DNA of 64,000 nucleotides, taken from assembly GCF_007991455.1 (NCBI RefSeq), contig NZ_BJYJ01000014.1, forward strand, positions 1 through 64,000, read 5' to 3'. The DNA is from Chryseobacterium hagamense (lineage in GTDB: Bacteria; Bacteroidota; Bacteroidia; Flavobacteriales; Weeksellaceae). Position numbers and translations under genes: made by a program. Positions 43,632 to 53,329 of this stretch are shown here, piece by piece. Position 1 is the first letter of the stretch. Each line of letters starts with the position of its first letter. A model generated the notes under the pieces. The model was not told the origin of the DNA and made no database searches. It worked only from the letters and a program-made list of their open reading frames with translations.

Positions 43632-44351
43632 ATGGATAAAGGAATTTGTAGTGTTACGGTAGCACCGGTCCGTGCAGAAGCATCTGACCGCGCAGAAATT
43701 GTGACGGAAATACTGTTTGGTGAAAGTGCAGATATTCTGGAAGTGAATAAAAACTGGACGAAAATAAAAATGCACTACGACGGCTACGAAGGATGGATGG
43801 ATACCAAACAGCTCCGGCCGGTAGCCGATGAAATACTGGCTAAACGTAAAGTGACCGTCGTTACTGAAGATTTCTCCTCCGTTATGATGAACGACGGAAA
43901 AACACTTCTTTCGATGGGTTCGGAAGTAGAGTTTCCGGCAGTAGCTTCCAGAAGAAGCCACGATGTACGCGAAAGTATAGCGCTTACGGCAAAAGAATTT
44001 ATCAATGTTCCCTATCTATGGGGCGGAAAAAGCTTTTTTGCGGTAGACTGTTCCGGTTTTACCCAGCTGGTTTATAAAATTCATGAGATCAAATTGCCCC
44101 GGGATGCTTCCCAGCAGGTAAACGTCGGGGAATCCCTGAGCTTTATCGGGGAAAGCCGGCCCGGTGATCTTGCCTTCTTTGAAAATCCTGAGGGGAAGAT
44201 CGTTCATGTAGGAATTATGCTCGAGAACCAGCGGATCATCCATGCCTCGGGCAAAGTAAGGATCGACACCCTGGATTCTACCGGAATCTTTAATAAAGAA
44301 CTGAATAAGCATACGCATAAGCTGAGAGTGATTAAAAGTGTAATCAAATAG
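43632..44351 (+). CDS. NlpC/P60 family cell wall hydrolase with SH3-like domains
   Basis: 239 residues. Two SH3-like regions (about 8-62 and 75-108) precede the NlpC/P60 domain. Catalytic Cys140 (VDCSGFTQLV) and His192 (VHVGIMLE) are present, and LWGGKS (129-134) precedes the nucleophile, all typical of gamma-D-glutamyl-diaminopimelate endopeptidases. No clear signal peptide, so it may act in the cytoplasm on recycled peptides or be exported by another route. Complete length. Confidence 0.93.
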   Translation: MDKGICSVTVAPVRAEASDRAEIVTEILFGESADILEVNKNWTKIKMHYDGYEGWMDTKQLRPVADEILAKRKVTVVTEDFSSVMMNDGKTLLSMGSEVEFPAVASRRSHDVRESIALTAKEFINVPYLWGGKSFFAVDCSGFTQLVYKIHEIKLPRDASQQVNVGESLSFIGESRPGDLAFFENPEGKIVHVGIMLENQRIIHASGKVRIDTLDSTGIFNKELNKHTHKLRVIKSVIK

Positions 44352-44382
44352 CTGATTAACTACAGAATAAATCTAATAATAC

Positions 44383-44892
44383 ATGAATAAAACTTTACTT
44401 GAAATTACCCAAACAAAAAATATAGGTTTGTCTGAAGTTCTGGTCAATTGGAAAAACTATGACCAGGCCACGGTTCTTTTATCGGTTGCAGAACTGAAAA
44501 AAAGGAATGTTCCTATTAACGGCCAAATGGAATCTTTGATTTCCGGCTTTTCAGAGAATGCCGGAAAACCTTTCAAACAGCTGGAAAAAGAATTTTTTGA
44601 AATGAAAGGGGTGAAGGATTATACAGAATATGCTGCTGCCAATACGCAGGTTTTAGAGAAAAGCGATGAAGAAAGATTGTATCTTGAACAATTAAGAAAG
44701 CTGAGGATGGCTCAGATACAACAGCAGAATCAGAAACAAGCGAAGAATGATTTACTATACGGAGGATTATGGTTTGCAGGAGGGCTGATTGTTACCATTA
44801 TTTCCCTGAGTAATGGGCATGGAGGGATAATCGCTTACGGCGCTGTCATTTTCGGGGGAATTCAGTTTTTCAGAGGTTTAAGCAAAAGCTAA
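44383..44892 (+). CDS. Membrane protein of unknown function
   Basis: 169 residues. The first 110 are hydrophilic and helix-rich, with a Gln-rich basic run (RMAQIQQQNQKQAKN) just before two hydrophobic helices near 124-142 and 146-164 (WFAGGLIVTIISLS, IIAYGAVIFGGIQFF). An integral membrane hairpin with a cytoplasmic N terminus is predicted. No family recognised. It lies in the same direction as its neighbours, 31 nt after the NlpC/P60 gene and 3 nt before waaA, suggesting co-transcription. Confidence 0.75.
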   Translation: MNKTLLEITQTKNIGLSEVLVNWKNYDQATVLLSVAELKKRNVPINGQMESLISGFSENAGKPFKQLEKEFFEMKGVKDYTEYAAANTQVLEKSDEERLYLEQLRKLRMAQIQQQNQKQAKNDLLYGGLWFAGGLIVTIISLSNGHGGIIAYGAVIFGGIQFFRGLSKS

Positions 44893-44895
44893 AGG

Positions 44896-46125
44896 ATGTC
44901 TTTATTATACAATATATTCATTAATCTGCTCATCTTCGGGATGAAGGTCCTTTCTTTGTTTGATGATAAAACTAAAAAGGGCGTTGAAGGAAGAAAAGAA
45001 TCTTTACGGAAAGTAAAGGCAAACTTTTCAAAATCCGATAAAGTGATCTGGATGCATGCTTCCAGTCTCGGAGAATATGAACAGGGATTGCCGGTGTTGG
45101 AAAAACTGAAAGAAAATTTTTCCGATCATAAAATCCTGGTGACTTTCTTTTCTCCATCCGGATATGAACATGTCGTTAAAAGAAAAAATAAGGCAGATGT
45201 AATCTGTTATCTGCCATTTGATAAAAAGTCGTATATAAAAGAATTTGTGGATCAGTTTGATGTTCAACTATTTTTTACGGTGAAATACGATTACTGGTAT
45301 AACCTGCTGGAAGTGTTAAAAAGCAAAGGGGTTAAGACTTATGTGATTTCCGCTTTATTCTATGACCGGCAATCATTTTTTACCTCCTACGGAAAATGGT
45401 TTGTAGAACAGCTGAAGATGAATATCGACTGGATTTTCCATCAGACTGAAATGTCCTACGCACTGGCTAAAACTGTAGGCTTAAGCCAGTCTTCCGTTAC
45501 CGGCGATACACGGTTCGACCGGGTGAAACAGCTGAGAGACCGCAACAATCATGTGGATTTTATACGGGAATTCATCGGGAATGATATGGCTGTGGTTTTC
45601 GGAAGCTCATGGCAGGCAGAGGAAAAAATAGCGGAGGAAGTTTCACAGTTAAGTCCTTATGCCAAACTGATTATTGCGCCTCATGATCTCAAAAGGGTTC
45701 AGAATCTGAAGCAGATGTTCCCGGAGGCTCTTCTTTACAGTGAAATTGATAGGTCCGTTAAAAATTCTGATTCAACTGTTTTGATCATCGACAGCATCGG
45801 ACTGCTTTCCAAACTTTATTCTTATGCAGATATTGCGGTGGTAGGCGGTGGCTTTCACGATGCCGGGCTGCACAATATCCTGGAAGCGGCTACTTTTGGT
45901 GTTCCGGTTATTTTCGGTAACCATTATAAAAAAAATCCGGAAGCCGATGAGCTGATTGCCGTCGATGGCGGCCGTTCCTTTGAAAATACCGGGCTTGCTG
46001 CCGATTTTGTATTGTTCCTGATCAATAACGGAGAGCTGCTTCAATCGATGTCTGAGAAGGCGGAAAACTTTGTATCGGAAAAACCGGAATCTACCGAACT
46101 GATTTTAAGAAAAATCTTATCTTAA
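44896..46125 (+). CDS. waaA: 3-deoxy-D-manno-octulosonic acid (Kdo) transferase
   Basis: WaaA (KdtA) adds Kdo to lipid IVA at the inner membrane. The 409 residues start with a membrane anchor (LLYNIFINLLIFGMKVLSLF) and contain WMHASSLGEYEQGLPVLEKL with the catalytic Glu60, LVTFFSPSGYEH, and the donor half with IIAPHDLKRVQNLKQ and VGGGFHDAGLHNILEAATFGVP. The complete GT30 architecture is visible. It ends 9 nt inside the next, oppositely oriented gene. It marks the organism as making lipid A with Kdo. Confidence 0.95.
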   Translation: MSLLYNIFINLLIFGMKVLSLFDDKTKKGVEGRKESLRKVKANFSKSDKVIWMHASSLGEYEQGLPVLEKLKENFSDHKILVTFFSPSGYEHVVKRKNKADVICYLPFDKKSYIKEFVDQFDVQLFFTVKYDYWYNLLEVLKSKGVKTYVISALFYDRQSFFTSYGKWFVEQLKMNIDWIFHQTEMSYALAKTVGLSQSSVTGDTRFDRVKQLRDRNNHVDFIREFIGNDMAVVFGSSWQAEEKIAEEVSQLSPYAKLIIAPHDLKRVQNLKQMFPEALLYSEIDRSVKNSDSTVLIIDSIGLLSKLYSYADIAVVGGGFHDAGLHNILEAATFGVPVIFGNHYKKNPEADELIAVDGGRSFENTGLAADFVLFLINNGELLQSMSEKAENFVSEKPESTELILRKILS

Positions 46126-46743
46126 AAATCCTCTGCTTCTAATGTCTTTGATCACCTGATCGAAATTCACGGGAATCTGATCGCTGGTCAGCCATTTGAA
46201 ATCAATACCATTGTTGATGAAAAGCTTCGAGAGGTAATTGTTCCGGAGAATCTTTTCTTTCAGCGGATCCAGGTATTCATCGATCTCCATCCAGTAATCT
46301 GCGTCCAGTTTCCGGATCAGCAGAAGGGCCCTGACCGTCTTATTGATCAGGTACAGGTACAGTTTGTAGACATTGTCGAACCGCTGGCGGCTGAGATCTT
46401 CGTTATACTTCAGGATTTCATTCACCAACAATAAATTGAGGGTAACTTCTCCGAACTTATCGGTTGTGATTTTTACATGCTCCGTAATTTCCGCGCTTAT
46501 TTTACGGATCACCGACAGGAAATATTTCTGGTTGCTGATGTATTTTGAAGCCTGAAGAACCTTTTCCTGAACCGTTTCTTCCATGTCATCCCGCTTATTA
46601 TCCGTTGTTTCAGGATCAATCAGCTCAAAATACAGTTTTTTGGATAGAAGCTTGTCTTTTTTCAACAGTCTGAAAATCAGCCGGTCTTTTTCAGTAGAAG
46701 AAAAATTGCTGAGGGCGGCTTTAAACTCTTTTGAATATTCCAT
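46117..46743 (-). CDS. Conserved hypothetical protein, alpha-helical
   Basis: 208 residues with no recognised domain. Composition and pattern are strongly helical, with charged residues (FKAALSNFSSTEKDRLIFRLL, KIVDPET-type segments and a central LLLVNEILKYNEDLS); no membrane helix, signal peptide or active-site motif. The 3' end overlaps waaA by 9 nt on the opposite strand. It starts 8 nt after the GT2 stop of the gene upstream on the same strand. Confidence 0.7.
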   Translation of the reverse strand: MEYSKEFKAALSNFSSTEKDRLIFRLLKKDKLLSKKLYFELIDPETTDNKRDDMEETVQEKVLQASKYISNQKYFLSVIRKISAEITEHVKITTDKFGEVTLNLLLVNEILKYNEDLSRQRFDNVYKLYLYLINKTVRALLLIRKLDADYWMEIDEYLDPLKEKILRNNYLSKLFINNGIDFKWLTSDQIPVNFDQVIKDIRSRGFLR

Positions 46744-46751
46744 TCTTAAAT

Positions 46752-47510
46752 TTAATTAAAAAATTTCGAATATTTCAGAAATCCGTTCATGGCCCAGTTC
46801 GCAGTGTAGTATAAAGAGGTAAGGGTAGAGAATCCCATGAATTCTTTATAGACAAGATACTGGTCTTTGATGATGTTTTTCTTTTTTCTCGAAACACTGT
46901 TTTCGCGCATCCTGTATTTGGCCAGAGTTTTATTCAGCGGATAGCCTTTGGGGATTTCTTTCAGCAGGTTCAGCCACATCACATGGTCTTCGCGCTTGCT
47001 TTTTATGGGAAAGAAAAATTTCCCGGCCCTCCGGGTGTCGTACATCGTTGAAACCGGGGCCAGCCTGCAGGTTTTAAGAAGATTGGAAAATGTAACAACC
47101 GTATCCGCCTCAAAGTCCTTTAAAATCGGTTCCATCGTATGCTCATCGCATCTTGAATAATTGCAATAGACCAGTTCTGCCTTGTTTTCCTGCATAAAAC
47201 CGGTCATGGTTTCCAGGTATTCCGGGTACCAGAGGTCATCGGAGTCCAGAAAGGCAATATATCTTCCTTCCGCCCGTCCGAGGCTTTTATTCCGGGCATT
47301 TCCAGCACCGCCGTTTTGTTCCAGCACCTGAAGCTTGATTCTCGGATCCTTGTATTTTCTGATGATTTCAACGGTATGATCCGTAGAACGGTCGTCGGAA
47401 ATCAGCCATTCCCAGTTTTCATACGTCTGATTCAGGACCGACTGTATGGTTTCCTCAATAAATTCTGCAGAATTATAGGAAGGCGTAATAATAGAAACCA
47501 GTTCTTTCAT
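46752..47510 (-). CDS. Glycosyltransferase family 2
   Basis: 252 residues from ATG 47510 (MKELVSIITPSYNSAEF); a start at 47537 would overlap the upstream acyltransferase by 20 nt. GT-A motifs: SIITPSYNSAEFIEE, WLISDDRSTDHTVEI, GAGNARNKSLG, and the metal-site FLDSDDLWYPEYL. The remainder matches short WcaA-like enzymes. It is 7 nt downstream of an acyltransferase gene and upstream of a hypothetical, so the three probably form an operon for decorating a surface glycan. Confidence 0.92.
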   Translation of the reverse strand: MKELVSIITPSYNSAEFIEETIQSVLNQTYENWEWLISDDRSTDHTVEIIRKYKDPRIKLQVLEQNGGAGNARNKSLGRAEGRYIAFLDSDDLWYPEYLETMTGFMQENKAELVYCNYSRCDEHTMEPILKDFEADTVVTFSNLLKTCRLAPVSTMYDTRRAGKFFFPIKSKREDHVMWLNLLKEIPKGYPLNKTLAKYRMRENSVSRKKKNIIKDQYLVYKEFMGFSTLTSLYYTANWAMNGFLKYSKFFN

Positions 47511-47517
47511 AGATGGA

Positions 47518-48495
47518 TTATAGGAATTTTTTTTCATAAAAGTGCCACGAACTTACTCCTACGGCAATCACCACCAGCATGCAGGCCACAGCCATCAGAT
47601 ACGGGTTATAATCTCGGAAAAGGCCTAAGGCGGTAAAAGTCCGGATAATCGGGAAATGAAAAATATAAATGCCGTAGGTAAAATCACCGTACTTCCCGAA
47701 ATTGTTCAGGAACTTGAGGGAATAGGCAAGATACAGCACAATAATCCCGATCATCATCGGTGAAAAAAACTGGATGTTTGTTATCAGATCGATCCACACC
47801 GTAAGAATGGCAACGATGAAAAGGGTATGTTTATGTCTGATGAACCATTCAAAATTAAAATAAATCAGCATTCCCGGAATGAAATAGGATAGCGTTCCCG
47901 GAAGCTGTTTGGCCATTGAAATTTTACCGAGCAATTCAAAATAATTAAGATAAACCAGTGATAGGAAATAGATAATGAGTAAGCTGATATTGCGGTATTT
48001 GTTATTCTTTCCGAACAGCAGGAAAAGCAGCGGGACACAGAAGTAATAGCTCATTTCTATTTTCAGGGTCCACAGGGCTCCGTTGACGGCCTGGTTGCCG
48101 AACACACCCGGAAGCCACGGGGCTTTGAAATTTAAAAAAATCGAATTCCAGAACAGGTATTTGTAAACCTGCATATTGCTGAAATATTCTCTGAAGGAAT
48201 AAGTGCTGATCAGGCTTAAGAGAATCGCACAGAGGAAAACCACCAGCAGATAAGCCGGGAGAATTCTCCGGATCCTCTTTCTGAGATAGCTTTTTAAACC
48301 GGAAGACCGCTCATAGCTCCTGGCAATTAGAAAACCGCTCACCACAAAAAATCCGAAGACGGCAATTTCCACCGGGCTGTTTTCAAAAATTTTAAGTTCG
48401 GGAGAAGCGCTTAAGGCACCCAGATGCCCAACGAAAACGATAAAAGCGAGGAGAACACGGATGAAATCAAAATTATTTTTCGTCAGGTCTTGCAT
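47518..48495 (-). CDS. Acyltransferase 3 family protein (OafA/YrhL-like)
   Basis: 325 residues, about ten transmembrane helices. The start at ATG 48495 is chosen since an in-frame TTG 18 nt upstream lies inside the -7 element TATTTTTG. The family signature is the N-terminal FIRVLLAFIVFVGHL, with the catalytic His, and the conserved RSYERSSGLKSYLRKRIRRI loop. These proteins O-acylate (often acetylate) sugars of O-antigen or peptidoglycan in the inner membrane. Followed 7 nt later by a GT2 gene, so it probably modifies the product of that transferase. Confidence 0.93.
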   Translation of the reverse strand: MQDLTKNNFDFIRVLLAFIVFVGHLGALSASPELKIFENSPVEIAVFGFFVVSGFLIARSYERSSGLKSYLRKRIRRILPAYLLVVFLCAILLSLISTYSFREYFSNMQVYKYLFWNSIFLNFKAPWLPGVFGNQAVNGALWTLKIEMSYYFCVPLLFLLFGKNNKYRNISLLIIYFLSLVYLNYFELLGKISMAKQLPGTLSYFIPGMLIYFNFEWFIRHKHTLFIVAILTVWIDLITNIQFFSPMMIGIIVLYLAYSLKFLNNFGKYGDFTYGIYIFHFPIIRTFTALGLFRDYNPYLMAVACMLVVIAVGVSSWHFYEKKFL

Positions 48496-48510
48496 TTGTA
48501 CTGTTTTGTG

Positions 48511-48539
48511 CAAAAATAGTTTTTTTCGCAGAATACAAA
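48511..48539 (-). promoter_or_regulatory. Promoter of the acyltransferase-GT2 operon
   Basis: TTTG (48536-48539), 17-base spacer and TATTTTTG (48511-48518) on the minus strand. Close to consensus. The 48513 in-frame TTG lies inside it. Confidence 0.75.
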
Positions 48540-48694
48540 TGGCTTTCTGATGACGAATGTTTATTAAATAAAGGTTATTCGAAAGATTTTATAATGCTCA
48601 TAAACAGAAAATGATAAAATTTGATAATTTTTTTTCAAAAAAATTGTATAATAATATAAATAAATCATAATTTTAGCCCTTGAAAAATTTGAAC

Positions 48695-49168
48695 ATGAAG
48701 AAATTAGCATTATTATTTGCAGGTTTATCATTATTCGTAGCAACGGGCTGTAACGATGATACCACGGAAGTGATGGAAGCTCCGCTGGTAGGCGTGTGGC
48801 AGCCGATCAAGAAAGTAGTGACCACAGTGCCTACTGTAGGAACGCCGGTTTCCGACGGAATTTCTTTTGATACCACATGTCAGCAAACATCAAGATGGAC
48901 TTTCTCTTCAGGAAATGCGGGAAAAAGAAAAGATATGGGAGACAGTACGACACCGGGAACCTGTACCCCGACTTTCGACAGAACTTTCAGCTATACCTAT
49001 GATAAGGAAAGCAAAGCCATCCAGATCAAATATCAGGGGATCGTACAACCGGACCAGGGAAAAATCATCAGCATCAGCGATACTTCCATGAACATCATGA
49101 TTGAAGATAAAACCGATCCTACGAAGTTCCATTCCGAAACCTATACTTTCAAGAGAATTCCTCAGTAA
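48695..49168 (+). CDS. Small lipocalin-like lipoprotein
   Basis: 157 residues from ATG 48695 (MKKLALLFAGLSLFVATGC, with Cys19 as the lipidated residue). The body resembles lipocalin-like/DUF small proteins in Bacteroidota: VGVWQPIKKV at the start, then a beta barrel-like stretch with SRWTFSSGNAGKRK, FSYTYDKESKAIQI and NIMIEDKTDPTKFHSETYTF. No catalytic residues. It is monocistronic with a terminator. Function unknown; probably outer membrane or periplasmic. Confidence 0.82.
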   Translation: MKKLALLFAGLSLFVATGCNDDTTEVMEAPLVGVWQPIKKVVTTVPTVGTPVSDGISFDTTCQQTSRWTFSSGNAGKRKDMGDSTTPGTCTPTFDRTFSYTYDKESKAIQIKYQGIVQPDQGKIISISDTSMNIMIEDKTDPTKFHSETYTFKRIPQ

Positions 49169-49197
49169 GCTTCTGAATAATTCAATACACTATACAG

Positions 49198-49223
49198 AAT
49201 CTCATCTCAGGATGGGATTTTTT
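49198..49223 (+). terminator. Terminator of the lipocalin-like lipoprotein
   Basis: Nine-base arms AATCTCATC and GATGGGATT (one U-G pair), loop TCAG, followed by TTTTTG. Confidence 0.82.
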
Positions 49224-49273
49224 GTTTTATGAGATTTAATTCAAATTTAAATTTCCATTTCTTTTAAAATCAT

Positions 49274-49281
49274 TATTTTTG
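49274..49281 (+). promoter_or_regulatory. TAnnTTTG -7 element of leuS
   Basis: TATTTTTG with an imperfect TTTC upstream. The transcript would have a 70-nt leader that contains a small hairpin (GATTAC at 49298-49303 with GTAATC at 49313-49318) and a repeated CTAACAT. Confidence 0.55.
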
Positions 49282-49356
49282 TGAATATTGAATGAGAGAT
49301 TACATTATAAACGTAATCCGTTTTCAAAAGTCTAACATCTAACATCTATAATAAAC

Positions 49357-52170
49357 GTGTTTTACGATCATCAGCAGATAGAAAAAAAGTGGCAGAAATA
49401 CTGGGAAGATAACCAAACGTACAAAACTTCCGACAGCACAGACAAACCTAAATTTTATGTTCTCGATATGTTTCCCTATCCTTCCGGGGCAGGGCTTCAC
49501 GTAGGCCATCCGCTTGGATATATTGCATCTGATATCTATGCAAGATACAAAAGGCACCAGGGATTCAATGTGCTTCACCCGGTAGGGTATGACAGTTTCG
49601 GACTTCCTGCTGAACAGTATGCCATCCAGACCGGACAGCACCCTGCGATCACGACCGAGCAAAATATTACCCGATATGAGGAGCAGCTGCGGAAAATCGG
49701 TTTCTCTTTCGACTGGAGCCGCGAAGTAAGAACTTCCGATGCTTCTTATTATAAATGGACCCAGTGGATTTTCATTGAGCTGTTCCATTCATGGTATAAT
49801 AAGGATACCGATAAGGCCGAACCTATTCAGACGCTTATTCAACATTTTGAAACAAAAGGAACACAGGGACTGAATGCCAACCAGAACGAGGAGCTTGATT
49901 TCACCGCAGACGAGTGGAACGCTGCTTCCAATATGGATAAAGAAGACATTCTTCTGAACTACCGTCTGGCTTACCGGGCGGAAACAACCGTGAACTGGTG
50001 TCCGGCATTAGGGACGGTTCTGGCAAACGATGAGGTAAAAGACGGAAAATCCGAGAGGGGAGGGTTTCCGGTGTTCCAGAAAAAGATGATGCAGTGGAGC
50101 ATGAGGATCTCTGCTTATTCCGAAAGATTGTTGCAGGGACTAAAAACACTGGACTGGCCACAGCCCCTGAAAGATTCCCAGGAATACTGGATCGGGAAAT
50201 CTCAGGGCGCACAGGTGAAGTTCAGCATCGAAGGGCAGAATGAAACGGTGGAAGTCTTCACTACAAGGCCGGATACGATTTTCGGGGCAACCTTCATGGT
50301 GCTGGCGCCTGAAAATCCTTTGGTAGAAGCCCTTACGACCGAAGCCCAGAAAACGGAAATCGAAAACTATATCGAAGAAACTTCAAAAAAAACCGAAAGG
50401 GACCGGATGTCGGACGTGAAAAACGTTTCAGGTGCCTTTACCGGAAGTTATGCCGTGAATCCTTTCAGCAATGAAAGAATGCCGGTTTTCATTTCGGATT
50501 ATGTGCTCATGGGTTATGGAACCGGAGCGGTAATGGCCGTTCCTGCGCATGACGAACGCGATCACCGTTTCGCCAGGAAATTCAATCTTGAAATCAAGAA
50601 AGTCGTGGAGACGGACGAAGATGTTCAGGAAGCTTCTTTCGATTCCAAAGATTCCGTATGTGTGAATTCCGATTTCTTAAACGGGCTGAATTATAATGAT
50701 GCCAAAGCACTGATTATTTCCGCTATTGAAAAAAGAGCAATCGGCCACGGAACCACCAACTACAGACAGCGGGACGCGATTTTCTCCAGACAAAGGTACT
50801 GGGGAGAACCGGTTCCCGTATATTATAAGGATGGAATGCCTTACACTTTACCGGTTTCTGCACTGCCTTTGGAACTTCCGGAAGTTGAAAAATATTTACC
50901 GACTGAAGACGGAGATCCGCCGTTGGGGAATGCGAAAGCATTTGCCTGGGACGAAATCAGCCAGAAAGTCGTGGATACTGGTTTACTAAATGAAACCACC
51001 GTTTTCCCATTGGAGTTATCCACGATGCCGGGATGGGCGGGAAGCTCATGGTATTTTTTAAGATACATGGATCCGCACAATGATGAAGCATTTGTAAAAA
51101 AAGAACTTACCGAATATTGGGGTCAGGTGGATTTATACATCGGCGGAAGCGAGCATGCGACCGGCCACTTGCTGTATTCCCGTTTCTGGAACATGTTCTT
51201 AAAGGACAGAGGATATATCAGTCATAGCGAGCCTTTTCAGAAGCTGATCAACCAGGGGATGATTTTGGGGATGAGTGCGTTTGTGTACAGGATCGATGGT
51301 ACCAATCAGTATGTATCTAAAAATTTGGCCAAAGAATATCAGACCCAGCAGATCCATGTAGATGTCTCTTTATTAAAAGGAACCTCCGACGAACTGGATA
51401 CGGAAGCTTTCAAAGCCTGGAGACCGGATTATGCGGATGCTGAATTTATTCTGGAAGACGGAAAATACATTACAGGCCGTGAAGTGGAAAAAATGTCCAA
51501 ATCAAAATACAATGTTGTTAACCCGGACGACATCTGCGAAGAATACGGAGCCGACGGACTGAGACTATACGAAATGTTCCTTGGACCACTGGAACAATCC
51601 AAGCCCTGGAACACGCAAGGATTAAGCGGAGTATACGGATTTTTGAAAAAATTCTGGAATTTATATTTTAATGGTGAGGTTTTTGAAGTTTCTGACGACG
51701 AACCTACAAAAGCAGAATATAAAGTTTTACATACCTTAATAAAGAAGGTGGTTTATGACATCGAGAATTTCTCTTTCAATACTTCTGTTTCATCATTTAT
51801 GATCGCGGTAAATGAACTTCAGAAAATAAAATGCAACAAGCGCAATATTTTAGAACCTCTTGCCGTTATCATTTCTCCGTACGCCCCGCATATCTGTGAA
51901 GAGCTCTGGAGCCTGCTGGGTCATAATGAATCCATCGAGTTTGAGAAGTTTCCAGAGCTGAATGAAGATTATCTGGTGGAAGATGAAATCCAATACCCGG
52001 TAAGCGTCAATGGTAAAATGAAGTTCAAAATTTCACTTCCTGCTCAGCTTTCGGCAAAAGAAGTGGAAGATGAGGTCCTGAAGGATGAAAAAATGCAACA
52101 GATTCTCGACGGTAAAATCCCAAATAAAATCATTGTGGTGCCTCACAGAATTGTGAATATAGTAATTTAA
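49357..52170 (+). CDS. leuS: Leucyl-tRNA synthetase
   Basis: 937 residues. The start is GTG at 49357 ([17 protein letters not shown]). HIGH motif HVGH (48-51) in LHVGHPLGY, editing domain with [12 protein letters not shown] and [15 protein letters not shown], the KMSKS loop at 713-717 (MSKSKYN) and a complete anticodon-binding C-terminal half are all seen. Two segments (around 155-190, and just before the KMSKS loop) look like lineage insertions typical of Bacteroidota LeuS. Monocistronic; an unusual GTG start behind a hairpin leader. Confidence 0.96.
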   Translation: MFYDHQQIEKKWQKYWEDNQTYKTSDSTDKPKFYVLDMFPYPSGAGLHVGHPLGYIASDIYARYKRHQGFNVLHPVGYDSFGLPAEQYAIQTGQHPAITTEQNITRYEEQLRKIGFSFDWSREVRTSDASYYKWTQWIFIELFHSWYNKDTDKAEPIQTLIQHFETKGTQGLNANQNEELDFTADEWNAASNMDKEDILLNYRLAYRAETTVNWCPALGTVLANDEVKDGKSERGGFPVFQKKMMQWSMRISAYSERLLQGLKTLDWPQPLKDSQEYWIGKSQGAQVKFSIEGQNETVEVFTTRPDTIFGATFMVLAPENPLVEALTTEAQKTEIENYIEETSKKTERDRMSDVKNVSGAFTGSYAVNPFSNERMPVFISDYVLMGYGTGAVMAVPAHDERDHRFARKFNLEIKKVVETDEDVQEASFDSKDSVCVNSDFLNGLNYNDAKALIISAIEKRAIGHGTTNYRQRDAIFSRQRYWGEPVPVYYKDGMPYTLPVSALPLELPEVEKYLPTEDGDPPLGNAKAFAWDEISQKVVDTGLLNETTVFPLELSTMPGWAGSSWYFLRYMDPHNDEAFVKKELTEYWGQVDLYIGGSEHATGHLLYSRFWNMFLKDRGYISHSEPFQKLINQGMILGMSAFVYRIDGTNQYVSKNLAKEYQTQQIHVDVSLLKGTSDELDTEAFKAWRPDYADAEFILEDGKYITGREVEKMSKSKYNVVNPDDICEEYGADGLRLYEMFLGPLEQSKPWNTQGLSGVYGFLKKFWNLYFNGEVFEVSDDEPTKAEYKVLHTLIKKVVYDIENFSFNTSVSSFMIAVNELQKIKCNKRNILEPLAVIISPYAPHICEELWSLLGHNESIEFEKFPELNEDYLVEDEIQYPVSVNGKMKFKISLPAQLSAKEVEDEVLKDEKMQQILDGKIPNKIIVVPHRIVNIVI

Positions 52171-52410
52171 AAAAAAATTAACATTGGCAAATTAAAAAAA
52201 ATGAAGGCTAAAATTTTTTATATTTTCAATGTAAATATAGAAATTGAAAAATATTGCCAAAAAAAAAGAATATAATTATAATATCGGAAGTGTATTAAAA
52301 TTTCCTTATCAAAAAAAAGGCAAATGTTTATTTAAGACTCTTGCATTTTAATTATTTTTGCCTTTAATTTACATCTTGTAAAATTTTAAAACAATATAAT
52401 TTAGTTAAAT
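52171..52410. promoter_or_regulatory. AT-rich control region of the exbB operon
   Basis: Contains TATTTTTG (52353-52360) upstream of exbB. Two inverted repeats surround it: AAAGGCAAA (52316-52324) with TTTGCCTTT (52357-52365), which brackets the predicted promoter, and TTGGCAA (52184-52190) with TTGCCAA (52254-52260) further up. The overlap of an inverted repeat with the promoter suggests an operator or an RNA hairpin. Confidence 0.5.
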
Positions 52411-53274
52411 ATGGAAATGAATGTTTCAAAAAATGATGAGCAAGTAATTGCTAGAAAAGCGGGAGGTTTAAACCCGGCTATTATTATTCCTATCATCTTT
52501 GCAATAGGAATTTGTATTTATTTATTCGTCTTGGGTAGCCCAGGAAACTTTAAAGATGCAGATAAGCTTGGTGCAGGATCTGTTGCTTTTTCCGATGTTG
52601 AAGGAAAAGACATTCACCCAGAGTCGTTCTTAGGTATTATCTACAAAGGAGGGGTTATCGTACCGATCCTTATTACCTTCATGCTTACCGTAATCGTGTT
52701 CTCTATTGAAAGAGCATTGGTTTTAGGAAGGGCTGCAGGAAAAGGAAACTTAGACAATTTCGTTATCCAGGTAAGAAGCTTGCTTAATCAGAACAAAATT
52801 GATGAAGCTTTGGAAGAGTGCGACAGACAGCAGGGTTCTGTAGGTAATGTAGTGAAAGAAGGTCTTACAACTTACAAGGCTTTATCTCACGATACAACAC
52901 TGAACAAAGAACAGAAAATGGTAGCGCTTAACAAAGCGATTGAAGAAGCAACCACGCTTGAAATGCCGATGCTTGAGAAAAACATGATGATCCTTTCCAC
53001 TTTAGGTACGGTTGCAACGTTAGTAGCACTTTTGGGTACGGTAATCGGGATGATCAAGGCCTTCTTTGCATTAGGTTCAGGAGGTGGTACTCCGGATGCG
53101 GCTGCACTTTCTACAGGTATTTCCGAGGCTTTGATCAACACGGCTTTAGGTATCGGTACTTCAGCAATCGCTATTATCCTTTATAATTATTTTACTTCTA
53201 AAATCGACGGATTGACTTATAAGATCGATGAGATCGCTATGAGCATCCAGCAGTCTTTCGCTGAATTTAACTAA
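52411..53274 (+). CDS. exbB: ExbB/TolQ-family proton channel
   Basis: 287 residues. An N-terminal transmembrane helix (PAIIIPIIFAIGICIYLFVLG) precedes a periplasmic region, a second helix (VPILITFMLTVIVFSIERALVLG) and the conserved cytoplasmic domain, then TM helices with LATLGTVATLVALLGTVIGMIKAFFALG and ISEALINTALGIGTSAIAIILYNYF. These are the ion-channel signatures of MotA/TolQ/ExbB. It heads exbB-exbD-exbD-tonB, powering TonB-dependent transport by the proton motive force. It has a long N-terminal extension compared with enterobacterial ExbB, as in Bacteroidota. Confidence 0.95.
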   Translation: MEMNVSKNDEQVIARKAGGLNPAIIIPIIFAIGICIYLFVLGSPGNFKDADKLGAGSVAFSDVEGKDIHPESFLGIIYKGGVIVPILITFMLTVIVFSIERALVLGRAAGKGNLDNFVIQVRSLLNQNKIDEALEECDRQQGSVGNVVKEGLTTYKALSHDTTLNKEQKMVALNKAIEEATTLEMPMLEKNMMILSTLGTVATLVALLGTVIGMIKAFFALGSGGGTPDAAALSTGISEALINTALGIGTSAIAIILYNYFTSKIDGLTYKIDEIAMSIQQSFAEFN

Positions 53275-53329
53275 TCAGCAGAGAATTGGTCTAAGTAAAA
53301 AGAAGTTTAATTAAAAATCATTAATAATA

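Noticed and set aside
49330..49350. Tandem CTAACAT near leuS as a phase-variable repeat
   Set aside because: Only two copies in a leader; not enough to be a variable tract.
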